The notes under the pieces are model-generated. The model ran no database searches. It was not told where the DNA came from and was given only the letters and a program-made list of their open reading frames with translations. 64,000 nucleotides of DNA from Cydia pomonella (taxonomy: Eukaryota; Arthropoda; Insecta; Lepidoptera; Tortricidae): assembly GCF_033807575.1 (NCBI RefSeq), contig NC_084725.1:186001-250000 (forward strand), written 5' to 3'. How positions within the stretch are numbered: position 1 is the stretch's first letter; every line of letters begins with the position of its first letter. Position numbers and translations under genes: made by a program. Positions 53,048 through 64,000 of this stretch are shown here, one piece after another.

Positions 53048-53690
53048 TACGTACGACAATTATATTGGAATGGCAAAAATTATTGGGTATTGTGAAAAGT
53101 ATGCTATTGAAAAAATTTGTGATATGCGGCAGAAGAACATGTCGTCCCAGTCTCAAAGCTTCCGTCGTAACGCCATCTTCACCGGGGCTTTTTTGGTAAA
53201 TCATACTTTTTAAGGCATAATTTACTTCATAGCCTGATATTGGAGGTATATCAGAGCAGGAGTATTCTATATTGTAGTCTTCAAGAGATGAGTCAGAGTA
53301 TAAGGCTTTATAGAAGCATGTGCAGATTTCTGTGACCTTCTGTCTGTTGCTCTGCCTAACTCCGTTCTCATCTCTTAAGCAAGTGATCCATGATTTCTGC
53401 TTTGTCATACCCTCTTTGGCTGCTTTAAGGGATCCTTGAGTCTTTAGAGCTGCTTCTACAAGTTTTGTATTGGCATCTCTCATGTCCCTTCTAATGCTCC
53501 GTTTAACTGCTTTGTCCAAAATGTTACGTTGTTCTCTATTGTGTTTGTTGTTTTGTCTGTTCTCTATTAATTGTAATGTTGCGTGTGACAGTTTTCTGGT
53601 TTTTGTTTTTTCCTGCTTAATTTTTCTACTTGCTCTCTTTATGCTTTCAAGAATGACTTTGTACTGAGATTCGGCACTCACTTCCGGAAC
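53048..53690 (-). pseudogene. RTE-like LINE fragment (linker and N-terminal RT)
   Basis: The minus strand encodes KTRKLSHATLQLIENRQNNK, KAVKRSIRRDMRDANTKLVE, KSWITCLRDENGVRQSNRQK, CTCFYKALYSDS, then YALKSMIYQKSPGEDGVTTE and LPHITNFFNSIL. These match the region between endonuclease and RT, plus RT motifs 0-1, of RTE-type LINEs. It stops before motif A; the end abuts repeat K. The strands agree with the neighbouring LINE but the clade differs, so this is not one element. The frame is intact over ~210 codons; no endonuclease domain is visible upstream. Confidence 0.75.
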
Positions 53691-54435
53691 CGAAGAGAGA
53701 GCACTGAAACTATTCTATTAACTCAAGTATTTAAAAAAAAATTAGTCAGGCGCGCGAGATGATTTGGAGAGCCTAAGCCGTTATTTTCAAGCATTTTCAG
53801 CCTAATTCGAACTTTAAGATACGTCAAATATTAGGTCTAGATACGATTTGGATCGGATATGTCAGTGTCGCAAGTGACGTTTGTCAAAAATACTTGCGTT
53901 AAAACGTACAATTACCTTAATTTCACATACGTCTTTGAATTCCCTTACAGTTTCCTAACGATATTTTCGTACACCAAAGTTACCCGTTGAAGTTACCCGC
54001 CAGCACCCATCCCTACGCCAAACTTGAATTTAAACAGCGCCGCGTTCTAAGTTTCCAAATTTGAAAATTAAGCGAGTCGCGAATTAAATACAATATGGCG
54101 CCGGTTGCGGATTACGCAAAAACCGTTGGATTTGAATATGATAGCGTTCTTAAACGGTTAGTTTGATACTGAATTATCTAATAAATAGTAATGGACAAAT
54201 TTAACTAATTTTCATATGTCAAAAAATTTAGAGATGCAACTTAATCATAACAGAGTGCAAACAGCGGTATAATGACTGCATATGGACTTATATTATTAAT
54301 AATAGGTGTTATCGATATAAGTATGCATAAATATGTATTTTTAAACTTCTAGAAATTGCAAAGCTTTTTACCTTATTCGGACATTAAAAAAACAAGCGTA
54401 CTTTCGTATTACTTTGATTTAAGTTCGAAGGTTCC
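53691..54435. other. AT-rich spacer
   Basis: No gene recognised. Confidence 0.3.
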
Positions 54436-54439
54436 AACA

Positions 54440-54555
54440 TACTAATTAAGGTTGTCTGGAAGAAATATAAGACCGCCTGTTGCCTGCCTCTAATTCTATA
54501 GATAATTGTTTTTTCTTCTTTATCTTTTACTGCGGTGTACCAATAAATTATATCC
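54440..54555 (+). mobile_element. LINE 3'-tail fragment
   Basis: TAAGGTTGTCTGGAAGAAAT and AAGACCGCCTGTTGCCTGCC, then TGCGGTGTACCAATAAATTA. A diverged member of the 49.4-kb tail family. Confidence 0.55.
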
Positions 54556-54967
54556 ATCTCGGATTCTATCCATCTACCTTTTACAGATTTATTTTCTAAA
54601 CTTATCAAATTCAAAATTCAGTAATCTTTAATTAAAAATAGACTAACCTCTTAAACAAGTAATTTCAAAATAATTCAAACATTTGGTTTACAAGCCAGTG
54701 TCTCGCACCGACCTATAAATCGAGAATAATGAGCACGTAATGAAGTAATTCCGCTCAAGTATTCACAAAATAAGCAATAATTCTTGAAGAATCAAATTAA
54801 GGCGCCGCGCACCTGCGCTGGAAAATTTCATGTTCCAAGTAAGAGTAATTAACAAAATACATTCAGAACTTGTAACTAGATTTAAATAGTAACGCTGCGA
54901 GCGCGACGGGTAGGGAGGGGCGAGGAGATATCGATAGATAGCTTATACTTAGGAGTTCATTGTTGTT

Positions 54968-55196
54968 GACGACCGGTTTGGCCTAGTGGGTAGTGACCCT
55001 GCCTACGAAGCTGATGGTCCCGGGTTCAAATCCTGGTAAGGGCATGTATTCGTGTGATATTTGTTCCTGAGTCATGGGTGTTTTCTATGTATTTAAGTAT
55101 TTATAAATATTTATATATTATATATATCGTTGTCTAAGTACCCACAACACAAACCTTATTAAGCTTACTGTGGGACTTATTTATTCATTTATTATT
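54968..55196 (+). mobile_element. SINE-A copy, full length
   Basis: Head GACGACCGGTTTGGCCTAGT, B box GGTTCAAATCC, conserved body with a small gap after CGTGTGAT, and the AT-rich tail. Confidence 0.88.
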
Positions 55197-55242
55197 GATA
55201 CCAGAAATAAATAAGCTTAGAATGCTCACTCTATACTGGCTA

Positions 55243-55685
55243 CAGGGCTAAGATACCGTTTTATATTTCTAACCGGTTTCGCTCATTCACCCGGGAATGA
55301 AAAGGATTTAGTTTCCGTTTGCGGTTACAGGTTAAAGAACTATTTTGAGATACCGTTTACGTCAAATACGTTCGTCTTTGATTTTGGTGGAGCGAAATTA
55401 ACCGGTTATATTGACTATATTGAAGCAAGATAAACCGAGTTAGGAATTCTATAACTTTCACGAATGAAGACGAGTATAATCGAGCGGAGCGTCTCCGAGA
55501 CCCAAGAGTAACCGGTATATCGTTCTCCGCGAACCAAAAAATTTCGTTTCTTTTTCTTACCGGTAAGGAGAGAGAACTATTTTTTTAATATGCGTTCAAT
55601 AAATTAACCGGTTTTTATTAAACGAAATAATTTTAAGGTTCTGAGACGATATTAACGGGTATTTCAATACCAATTCCGAGGCCTG
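55243..55685. mobile_element. hAT-like MITE with ACCGGT motifs
   Basis: Left end CAGGGCTAAGATACCG. The right end reads CAGGCCTCGGAATTGG on the minus strand. The flanks ACTGGCTA (55,235-55,242) and TTTGGCTA (55,686-55,693) share six of eight bases. ACCGGTT-type palindromes recur inside, as in 17,500-17,801. Confidence 0.72.
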
Positions 55686-55693
55686 TTTGGCTA

Positions 55694-57370
55694 TCCTTAC
55701 TTAATAATATGGATGGGATGGGTGCTGCTTCTGCATGCGTCCCATTACACCAATAAGAGTAAATCAATAAATCGTTAAATTTTAAGTCCAGACCCATTTT
55801 TTAATTCAAAGGATATGGGACTGATATGCCTCTTCGAGTATTAAAAGTTCGTATTGTAAAACAGCCTGCTATCCCTTTCTTCTAGCCTTTTCACATTTTA
55901 TCGATACCTTCTTCCCCCATCCCCCCATCCCTAGCCCCCATACAAAGAGACACTAAGAAATTATGTATTCCCCTTAGCGCAGTTTCGGAAACTTTATTGA
56001 ATTTGTTCCGAGGTGCTGCGCTACTTTTGTTCCAAATTTGAATTCAACGGTCGTTGTAGAGCTCTAACTTCCGCCACCATCTTGGATTTCGAAAACAATG
56101 AGTCGTGTAAGAAATTTGAATGTCGAACCAGCTGTGTTATATGGCGTTGCATATAGTACAGTCGCTATCAGAGCGGCTAAGGTGTTCACAAATATCTAAA
56201 CAAAGCCTCTATTATCAAGATGTTAAAGTGCATTATTTGTTATACATGTTTTTGAGCGCCTTGTCCGCTCGGATATATCTGATGGTGACAATACATTCAA
56301 CTGTAATACATACATAACCAAGGGAGAAATAATGTATAATACGGTTTTATATTTAATAATTATATTAACAAATATTTAAGATTGTATCGGTTATTTTTTC
56401 GCGTTTCGTTGTGCAAGACATTATTGCTTCGTTGGTTTGTCAGACTATAGTATCCTCCTCTAAGTTTTAGAGTAATTTTAGCAGTTTTGAATTTGGAACC
56501 TACTTTCATTCCATTATGGTTTAAAATTCGATTTTGATTAGTTCTTTTAAAAGGAACTCAGTACTTACGAGGATATACAGTATCGAAATTTGAGTGTGCA
56601 AACCAATCTTTGTATATGTAGGTTTATTGGTATAAAAAAAAAACTATTGTCACTTTAAACAACGAGTTACAATACATTCTTAATTTATTTTTTTACTTTT
56701 TACAATTTCTCCTTCCTTCATTCAAAATTCAGAACTCAACGGTCTTTGTAGACGGCGGCGGCGGTAACTTCGTTCGCCATCTTGAAAAGTTAGAATTGGG
56801 AACAGAAAACAATGTCTAGTTTAAGAAATTTGAATACTCACTGAAGTTACGGTAGATGTGTGGTGTGTATTAGCTACGCACACAAAATGTTTATAGGAGT
56901 ATTATAATTTGTATAGAGATATGTCAAGAGAATTAATATTTACAATTTTTTATCAGGATTGTATACAGGTTGGTATCAGGATTGTTTGAGGATCAAATGT
57001 CTATATGGAACTCATTGCATTAAATTAATACAAAAATTAGAAATGTTAGTCAAAGTCTCACAATCGAATTCTCAGGGCTTGAAACCGGTTTTGAAATACC
57101 TGTTTATGACGTTTCAAACCCGTTACATAACGTTCATTCAGAAATCCTAGGGCGAATGCGAACTAAAGAAATGTAAAAATTATACTCTCTCCTTTCGGGT
57201 GCAAGGAGGAAAATAAATCGCGGGGAACGGGGTTTGCTAATTAAAAAATATTATTAACTGTTAAGTCGTTCTGTCCAGCTTTCTGAACTGGGACAGGGAG
57301 CGTAACCAAGATAACAATCGTTCGTCACTATCGCCAATCGAAAAGCGTACGTGTATTCATTTGCGGAAGT
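55694..57370. other. AT-rich spacer
   Basis: No gene seen. Diverged duplicated segments around GTTGTAGAGCTCTAACTTCC...CGCCATCTTGGATTTC (about 56,054) and GTAGACGGCGGCGGCGGTAA...CGCCATCTTGAAAAG (about 56,748) suggest one further old repeat. Confidence 0.4.
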
Positions 57371-57371
57371 G

Positions 57372-57450
57372 ATTTTAATACTACGCCAGTGGCAAACAAG
57401 CATACGGCCGACCTGATAGTAACTCCAGAGGTGTTACATGCGCATGTGTT
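57372..57450 (-). mobile_element. SINE-C fragment
   Basis: GTGGCAAACAAGCATACGGC and AACTCCAGAGGTGTTACATG match the antisense of SINE-C. Confidence 0.6.
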
Positions 57451-59403
57451 CTTATCAGCTATTTGGACACATTTTCCCAACTTCCCGTACAGCTGGATCC
57501 TGATTAGCTTTTAAATATCTTTAAAATGTATATAGGCCGCCCACCTCCTTGTTTCACCAAGGCTACAATATTTCTCGCTCGCTAAAAGTACGCGGGGGGA
57601 AGGGGGAACCCCCTCGCAATTTCTTCGAAGGCGCGCTTTAATTGGCGCATATTAATTCCCCTCCAGATAAGAGTCGTAAATTAGCAGATACTGCCTAATT
57701 GCTTTGTTCGAGAACTTTCTCTTAAAATGTCTTGCGTAATCGCGTGTACAACAATATGTATAGAGCATGTTTACACATTTAATATACATATGTATATTTA
57801 AAGGAAAAGGGAACAACGAAGTTAAAATGCTGAATCTAGAATGTGTATTTGTTTTTGAGAAGCGCTTTCACCATTACGAATATAACTAAACAGATACATG
57901 CAACTCATTCAATATTGTACAAATACGTGTGAATATTTATTTACCACGTATCCAAACTGAATCATACAAGACATAGGCCTTCAATAACTTATTTTCTGCT
58001 CTTAAATATGCTTTCTAAACCTGAAAATTAACAATCCTTTATTCTTTAAAGGGAGGGCAAGTGAATTCACCCTAGGTATTTGCGTGTAATAGTAATGCAA
58101 AACACATTTAAAATAAGAACATATTTCATTCTCGTTGTAGATTTACATTCCAAAATACAGGAAAGAACAAACGAATTTAAAACAAAGACCGCGCTTAACT
58201 CGGCAACGGCAAAACGTTCTTTAATTAAAACAGAAAGTAGAACTAAAACTAGCGGGACAGGGAAATTTTAAATTTGGATCCAATATTCAATGTAGGAATG
58301 CCGGGATGCGAGATTTCCGGGAGGGATGCCAGGGGCGAATCCGGGAGGACATCCGTGTTTATATTGTGAATAGTGCGTTTGTTTGCCACGACAATATCTT
58401 GTTTTATCTATTATGTTATAGAGATATATTTTAGGGCTTACGATAGACATTGTCCATAATATCTATTTAGGGTCGTCGTCATCAAAAGTAATCAGAAAGA
58501 CTATATACTATACTTTGTTACGACGAGATCGTCACATGAGATAACGTCGATTGTACAATTTGGTGTCAAAATTACTTTATAAAGGCATACGCCCGTACGG
58601 CTAAGCTTCTTTGATCGTCATGATATTTTGCTTTTGAAAATTATTTGAAAACGTTGTAGTTTTATATGTTTGGTAAATTTATAAATAACCATGTCTTTTG
58701 ATGTGTAGTACAATACTCATTTTATTTATTTTTATAATAATTATGTTCCTTTAAATCAAAACATTGACATAAATGGTATTAAATAGCACTTATTATAAAA
58801 GAGATTATCTAAACTGGCACTCAAAGGCCGATAAAATACTTTTTATAAATTCTTCCATTTTCATTATAAAATCATAATTTTAAGGAAAGATAATTTAAAA
58901 ACAATATTTCATCTTTATCAGAACATTGTTAAGCAAGTATGCTAAATAAAGCGCGCTTAAAGAGAGTAAAAACATTCCTGTACCCAAAGTCCGACCCTGC
59001 GGCACCCCGCCAGAAAATATAAATTGGGTTTCATATATTTTAGTGTAGGGTTCGAAAGTGTTTTGAAAAGTAGTTGGGCCCGCCTAATTCCTTTAGTTTT
59101 ATAGTTCTCACACCCAACAGTCACCAAGTTTAGCCAATCTGAGCCTTATCTCAGCGTCTAAAGGCTTACTATGATCGCAGTTTGTGAAAGAAGTATTGCC
59201 TTTTTGCTTTTTCGAGGGAAGGGTTGTTTGGATAGGCCGTCCTTTTTTGCCGAGGGATAGTTTCGGGAATTACGTTTAAAGTTCTTTCGGGTTTGGGTTT
59301 CGTTAACAGATGTTGGGTTGCATTTAAATATGGATCGCTTTTTGAAAGTCCTTTTAATCTAGTAGTTCTAATATGGCATATTTTTTTTATTGAAAAATAC
59401 ATT
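57451..59403. other. AT-rich spacer
   Basis: No gene seen. 57,585-57,615 is a GC-rich patch. Short frames lack motifs. Confidence 0.35.
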
Positions 59404-59560
59404 TAGACTGAGACCAAGTTAAGTTCGCAGCGATTTTTATAATCCAGATGGTCCACGTGCTATTTTAAACGTCAGATTTCTATGAAATTATGAATTTTAC
59501 TTAACACTTGCACTGTTAGGGCTATTAAAACCGCTGTCAACTTATCTTGGTCTGACTCTA
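59404..59560. mobile_element. MITE, TA-flanked, second copy
   Basis: TAGACTGAGACCAAGTTAAG at the left and CTTATCTTGGTCTGACTCTA at the right. 157 bp, the same length and design as 16,360-16,516. Confidence 0.8.
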
Positions 59561-60575
59561 CCTACATTTCGCAACCGATATATTAATTTGACTGTTTTAA
59601 AACATATTTTCGCTTTAAAATTACACTTTTGGAACGCAAGAGTCTGTTCTTATACGTTATTACATTACAATCAGCATCAAAAAAGTACCGGATCAGACTA
59701 CGCAACAAATCATTCTCTAGTAGCTCAACAAAAATAGAAATTTTTGTTAAATGTAAATTAATTACTGTTATGGAATGGTGGAGGCGGTTCTGCGCGAACT
59801 CCGAGTCAACAATTGGCGAGAAGTCGCACAGGATCGAGAAGAGTGGCGCTGTCTTGTGTCGCAGGCCAAGTCTCGTTTTGGGTCGCTGAGCCAACGGCGT
59901 AAGTAAGTAAGCAAATAATTATGAACATGGACTGTAGAGATTTATCTTTATTTGGAAAAGTATCAGACGCTGGCAGATACTTTCGGTGCGTTGTTTCAAG
60001 CTTGCTCTACAAAAGAGGTACTTATTTATCCCCAACATGAACTACCTAGACATAAAACACCGATAAGAACCACCGCCTCCCGCCCGACTGAGTGCTAATG
60101 ACTTCCTTTTGTCTTCGTCTAAAAGGAAACTATGTAGTTCAGTCTGTTTATTCTACCGTCAGACAAAGAGCTCCCTTAGTAAAAATTTGTGCAATTTCTT
60201 TACCTACCTTTAGTAGAAATTTGTGCAAATTCTTTACTGGAGAAGAGTAGGAAGAAGAGGTTAACTTTTATGTAGTTTTCGGTTGTGGAAACAAAGGCTC
60301 TGTCTAAAAAGGCACTGTTTGTATTTCCCGCGGTATTTCCGGACCGATATGATCTTCAAAACCTCCCTCAAAAGATGGGAGCGTACCTACTCCCATCTAA
60401 CCGGCGGCCGGCAACGCACTTAGAACTCCTATCTACCTCATGTAACTCATGTTACATATGTATGGAAGAGTTTACAACATAGGCATTTCTTGCTTACAGG
60501 ACAGCTCCATCCCTTGGATTTAAAGTGTATTTTATTAAATAAATATTTTTTTTGCAGTGTATTTATATAAAGTAA
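59561..60575. other. AT-rich spacer
   Basis: No gene seen. Opposed open frames near 59,580-59,890 have no motif and overlap each other, so they are unlikely to be genes. Confidence 0.35.
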
Positions 60576-60579
60576 TAAG

Positions 60580-60860
60580 TTTTTGCCAAAAATATTATTT
60601 TTGGTACAAGCTTTTATAGCTCACTGTACTTTTATTATTTATACTCATCGGAACTATTCTAAAAACCCCAAACACAATTAGGTTGCGTTGTTTTATCACA
60701 GAATTTTCTCTCCATGTCAATGAATATTGCATTGTCACTTACATATGTATGCAAATTTTCAGCTCAATCAGAAATCGGGAAGTGGAGCAAATTTAGCTTT
60801 CAAGATTTGACCCACACTAAAAACTAACAGGGCAAGTTAAATAAAAACTTGTAAAATTTA
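60580..60860 (+). repeat. Repeat family T, with internal loss
   Basis: AAGTTTTTGCCAAAAATATT, GGTACAAGCTTTTATAGCTC and CACAATTAGGTTGCGTTGTT, then ATATTGCATTGTCACTTACA. The CAGCTCGATGGTACC block is deleted. Confidence 0.75.
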
Positions 60861-61254
60861 ACAATTTCGCGAGTTGGAACACAAAATTGTAGCATAAGAG
60901 TGTCACCTGAATGAAGTCCCCAAAACTAAAATCATCCCCATCACCATTCACAAAATTAATTAACAACCCCAAATGAAGTTGAAAAATTGATTAAACCCCC
61001 ACCAACCGCAGCTAGTTGCACGGCGAACTTTGGGGGGCGGAGGGGGGAGGAAAAATGGAACGCCAAGATGGAACGGTGGATTTCGAATTTAGAACCGTTA
61101 CTTTGTTGGATTCAATTTGAATTCAAATGGAGTATTGTTATGGATAGAGGTTTGTTTAACGGTTGGTGGTTGTGTTTTGTTTTATGTTTGTAGGTACCTA
61201 ACGGACGAGTTAGAATCGTTATAAATAACATTTTGTGAGAGAAATAAAATAGTT
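60861..61254. other. AT-rich spacer
   Basis: Nothing recognised; a G-rich patch lies at 61,030-61,055. Confidence 0.3.
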
Positions 61255-61460
61255 ATTTAAGCCCTCGTACCCGATTGATACCCGAGCAAGCGAAAGAACA
61301 CATTTTTCACCACACATTTATCATTCAAAATTATCACTTGCTTGAGCAAACAACTCGCAATTTGCATCAGATTACTATGCCATGTGGATAAAATGCAATT
61401 TTCTCATCAGTTTATGAAGTACAAATAGAGCCTTTACGAGTTGGTACGGTGAAAATATAT
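61255..61460 (+). repeat. Repeat family B
   Basis: TTGATACCCGAGCAAGCGAA, CACATTTTTCACCACACATT, CATGTGGATAAAATGCAATT and TTTACGAGTTGGTACGGTGA. Confidence 0.65.
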
Positions 61461-61721
61461 TAGTTTGCAATAATTTAAAAAAAACTTGAACACAGAATTG
61501 AAACCAGAAGATGTTTTTTTTATATATACTTTTTGATGGGTTTTATGAGTAATCTTCCTATGATCCCTCTCCCTTTTGAAAACAGGAACATTACAATTGT
61601 CAAAAGACCCGTTTAATTTTAAAATAAAGCCTACGATTTGTACGTGTTCTTTTTATATTTGGCTTTGAATACAAGGTTTTTTAACAAATTTCATCATTGA
61701 TCTTGACAATGACAACTACTT

Positions 61722-61879
61722 CAGGGGGCCTAGCCAAGTGACAATCGTATATCGACAAATGTCAATAAAAAAAGACAAGATGCAACGAAAAGACACGTAG
61801 GTACAAGATTATTTCCATAAATTTTTACACTTTCGATTGGCGTTTTCTATCAACGACTTTCACTTGGCTAGGCCCCCTG
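61722..61879. mobile_element. MITE with perfect 19-bp inverted ends
   Basis: CAGGGGGCCTAGCCAAGTG at 61,722-61,740 and its exact complement at 61,861-61,879. 158 bp. CAG...CTG edges suggest a hAT- or CACTA-like origin; the flanking bases give no clear duplication. Confidence 0.85.
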
Positions 61880-62764
61880 TTCAGATTCCAACATACTGTT
61901 CCAGACATATCCAAACTAGACTCCCCATTCAGACTAATTAAAATAAGAATCCACCCGCGTCTTGTTCCGTTACGCTCGGAATTCAAATGTAGCCGACATC
62001 TGCATGTCGCGATATTGTTTTTGGGAGTGGCTGCGGCGTTTTCAATTGTTTTAATTGGTACAGTCAACAGCAGTTTGTACAAAGATACTTCTTACTACAT
62101 GTCAATCTTTTATATTATATATCTTTTGCTTAAACAATGATGCTATTCATTGCCAAAAATGCGTCTAAAGTAATCAAAAACAAGTCTTTAGATTCTTTAC
62201 AAACTGTATTACGTTATTTACAATAAATTGCATTTTTTTCATTTCAAAGTAAGTTTAACCTAACGTTTTGACTCTTTGTTCGTAAATGAAAGCTGCCTTA
62301 ATGTTTAATATTAATACCTATAGTGACAATGTAGTTGATCACTATGCTTAATAAATAAATCAACATCATACGTTTTATTCCCATGTAAATACTACATAGG
62401 TACAATACTTATGTACATGATGACCTCTAGATATTTTCACACAAAAAACCCTCATCAAAAAGTCGTAAAACCACAATTAAAAAGCAAAAATACCCCAAGC
62501 CCCGACAATGACAAACTATCCCCCCTTTCCCCCCTCCAGACGCGTCGAGCACACATCGCGGCAAAACTCTTGAAACAAAGGAAGGTAATTGAAAATTCTA
62601 TCAAAACTTGCGCAAACGAGCTCGGGCCCGAGCTCGAGCCAACTCCGGCAACTCGGCTCGAGCTCGAGCAACTTGCCTGTTTGACAATCGGGAAGTTGAC
62701 GTCTTTATTTTGGATGCCGTCTTTAAGTTTGAATTTAGAATTGTTTGCAATTACGCTTTTGATG
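61880..62764. other. Spacer with a GAGCTC-rich palindromic patch
   Basis: 62,618-62,669 contains the 18-bp palindrome GAGCTCGGGCCCGAGCTC and, soon after, GCTCGAGCTCGAGC. Opposed frames of 164 and 141 codons cover this area. Neither shows a recognisable domain, and both run into repeat E, so I do not call a gene. Confidence 0.5.
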
Positions 62765-63215
62765 CAAAATGAATTTTTATCACACTTGCTCGAAAAAGAT
62801 CTTATTTCTGAAGGACAAAGGCACGTATTTTTCCCGTGGGAGTTAAGGATTGTAAAAAAAGCTATAACTCCCTCGTTCATAGCTTTTTTTAAATTGTGTC
62901 ACTAATTCATATGAACGAAGCAGGTATACATGAGTTTTACTTTTAAAATAATGACGTTTATACATTTTTTTTATTGTTTATATTAAACAATATTTGATTT
63001 GATTAATTTAATAGCCGTTTAATTTTTTTTAAAGAAATGCCTTCGAACCTAACCTAACTTGTCAAGAAATTACAAAATGGCGGACGAATGTTTGAAATGT
63101 CACCGTATTTAAGAATTATTTCGCTATAATGTAGTTTTTCTTCGCAAGTGTGATGAAAACATTGTATGTAACTCCGGGGATAAGAATATTGCAAACTCGA
63201 GTCTTTAATGCACTC
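62765..63215 (+). repeat. Repeat family E
   Basis: CACACTTGCTCGAAAAAGAT, AAGCTATAACTCCCTCG, AAATGGCGGACGAATGTTTG and TTCGCAAGTGTGATGAAAAC appear in the inverse order at 25,305-25,865. Confidence 0.7.
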
Positions 63216-63318
63216 CAGCCTGCGGCTACTATTGCCACACTTGTGGATAAAATGAAACATTCTAATCTTTTTTTGGAGAATAAAGAGAGCCTTTACGAGC
63301 TGGTGTGGTGAAACGTAT
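63216..63318 (+). repeat. Repeat family B fragment
   Basis: CACACTTGTGGATAAAATGA and GCCTTTACGAGCTGGTGTGG match the 3' block of family B and directly continue repeat E, so E and B may be parts of one larger element. Confidence 0.6.
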
Positions 63319-63935
63319 TTTTAAAGCTAGTAAGTTAATTTCGGTCAGGTGGCAGGTAATAAATAAATATGGCGGCATCTGGAGCCGCGACACACAGGAA
63401 TGCCATTCACGAGCGACTTGCCTAAAACATTGTTTTATGGGCCTGCATACTACCACCTATTTTATACAGATAATTCGCTTAAATGCAAGATGTGCAATAA
63501 TAGTAGGTATATTGTGATACAAGTGTGCTACGTTGGTCATCAACTCATCACACACGAGGCCATATTGTGCGCACGAGCTAAAAGCGAGCGCGCAATAAGA
63601 AAGCCAATGTGTGTAATTTCATTTCATTTATTTAATATTTACACATAACAATTTAAAATCTCGCGTTTTGTTCACATATTTAATGTCATTAAATGTGGCA
63701 TATCACAATTTGCTAAATTTGTTTTGATTTAAGTAATCTAAAACTAAAGATATCATTATATTTTTCAATATGTTTTGTAAGCGGGACCTTAGGAAAGCGA
63801 TTGGCATATTCCATTTAAATACATACGGTTATCTTTTCTCAAAAAAATTTTGTAAGGCAACGAGATTATGGGAACCTAACCTCTTAATTAGCATTATTAA
63901 TCTAATCTTAAAATTGAGATAAACTAAAAGAGATC
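63319..63935. other. AT-rich spacer
   Basis: Nothing recognised. Confidence 0.3.
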
Positions 63936-63937
63936 TA

Positions 63938-64000
63938 TTTTTAGGGTTCCGTAGCCAAATGGCAAAAACGGAACCCTCATGGATTCGTCATGTCTGTCTG
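63938..64000 (-). repeat. Repeat family D, cut by window edge
   Basis: TTAGGGTTCCGTAGCCAAAT is the complement of the family's 3' end, followed by ACGGAACCCTCATGG and the start of a GTCTGTCTG tract. Confidence 0.75.

Noticed and set aside
62411..62905. 164-codon frame as a candidate gene
   Set aside because: It is overlapped by an equally long antisense frame, has no domain, and its 3' half lies in repeat E, which is not coding in its other copy.

Overview
This window looks like moth or butterfly (Lepidoptera) nuclear DNA with a very high load of transposable elements. The background is AT-rich. It carries tRNA-headed SINEs, many short inverted-repeat (MITE-like) elements, several truncated non-LTR retrotransposons (LINEs), a Helitron remnant and one nearly complete BEL/Pao LTR retrotransposon. 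I recognise no host protein-coding gene, rRNA or functional tRNA gene. The window is intergenic or part of a very long intron. Species-level identity cannot be read from it.

Layout. 1-450 is a GC-rich tandem repeat at the left edge. 1.3-5.2 kb holds a MITE, a tRNA-derived SINE, a G-rich GGGGCC tract and AT-rich spacer. 6,394-13,070 is the BEL/Pao element, with one uninterrupted gag-pol frame of 1,977 codons. Its left end is abnormal: an inverted copy of the LTR's outer end and a second copy of the pol 3' end precede a shortened 5' LTR. The whole composite is flanked by a CATAAG duplication, and it sits beside a remnant of a different LINE. 14.6-15.4 kb is an open frame matching the zinc-knuckle plus restriction-like-endonuclease tail of a non-LTR retrotransposon; two smaller remnants of the family lie at 13.1 and 39.4 kb. 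16-36 kb is layered SINEs, MITEs and simple repeats, including a 2.56-kb structure with roughly 287-bp inverted arms (21.8-24.4 kb). 36.6-37.5 kb is a decayed Helitron Rep/helicase gene. 39-50 kb is mostly further copies of the same repeat families. 50.3-50.6 kb is a near-perfect 273-bp palindrome. 51.8-53.7 kb is a nested stack: a palindromic MITE inside a CR1/jockey-like LINE, that LINE inside a short repeat with a 6-bp target duplication, and an RTE-like LINE fragment next to it. 55-64 kb is a SINE, a hAT-like MITE, other MITEs and low-information AT-rich DNA.

Interplay. Only the BEL/Pao element and possibly the 14.6-kb endonuclease fragment have open frames longer than about 200 codons without obvious damage. 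Almost everything else is non-autonomous or broken. The most interesting signal is the integration structure of the BEL/Pao copy, which suggests that a cDNA with the same LTR edge facing outward at both ends was integrated. Second is the 108-bp-arm palindrome at 50.3 kb. I found no sign of an operon-like, defence or biosynthetic system.
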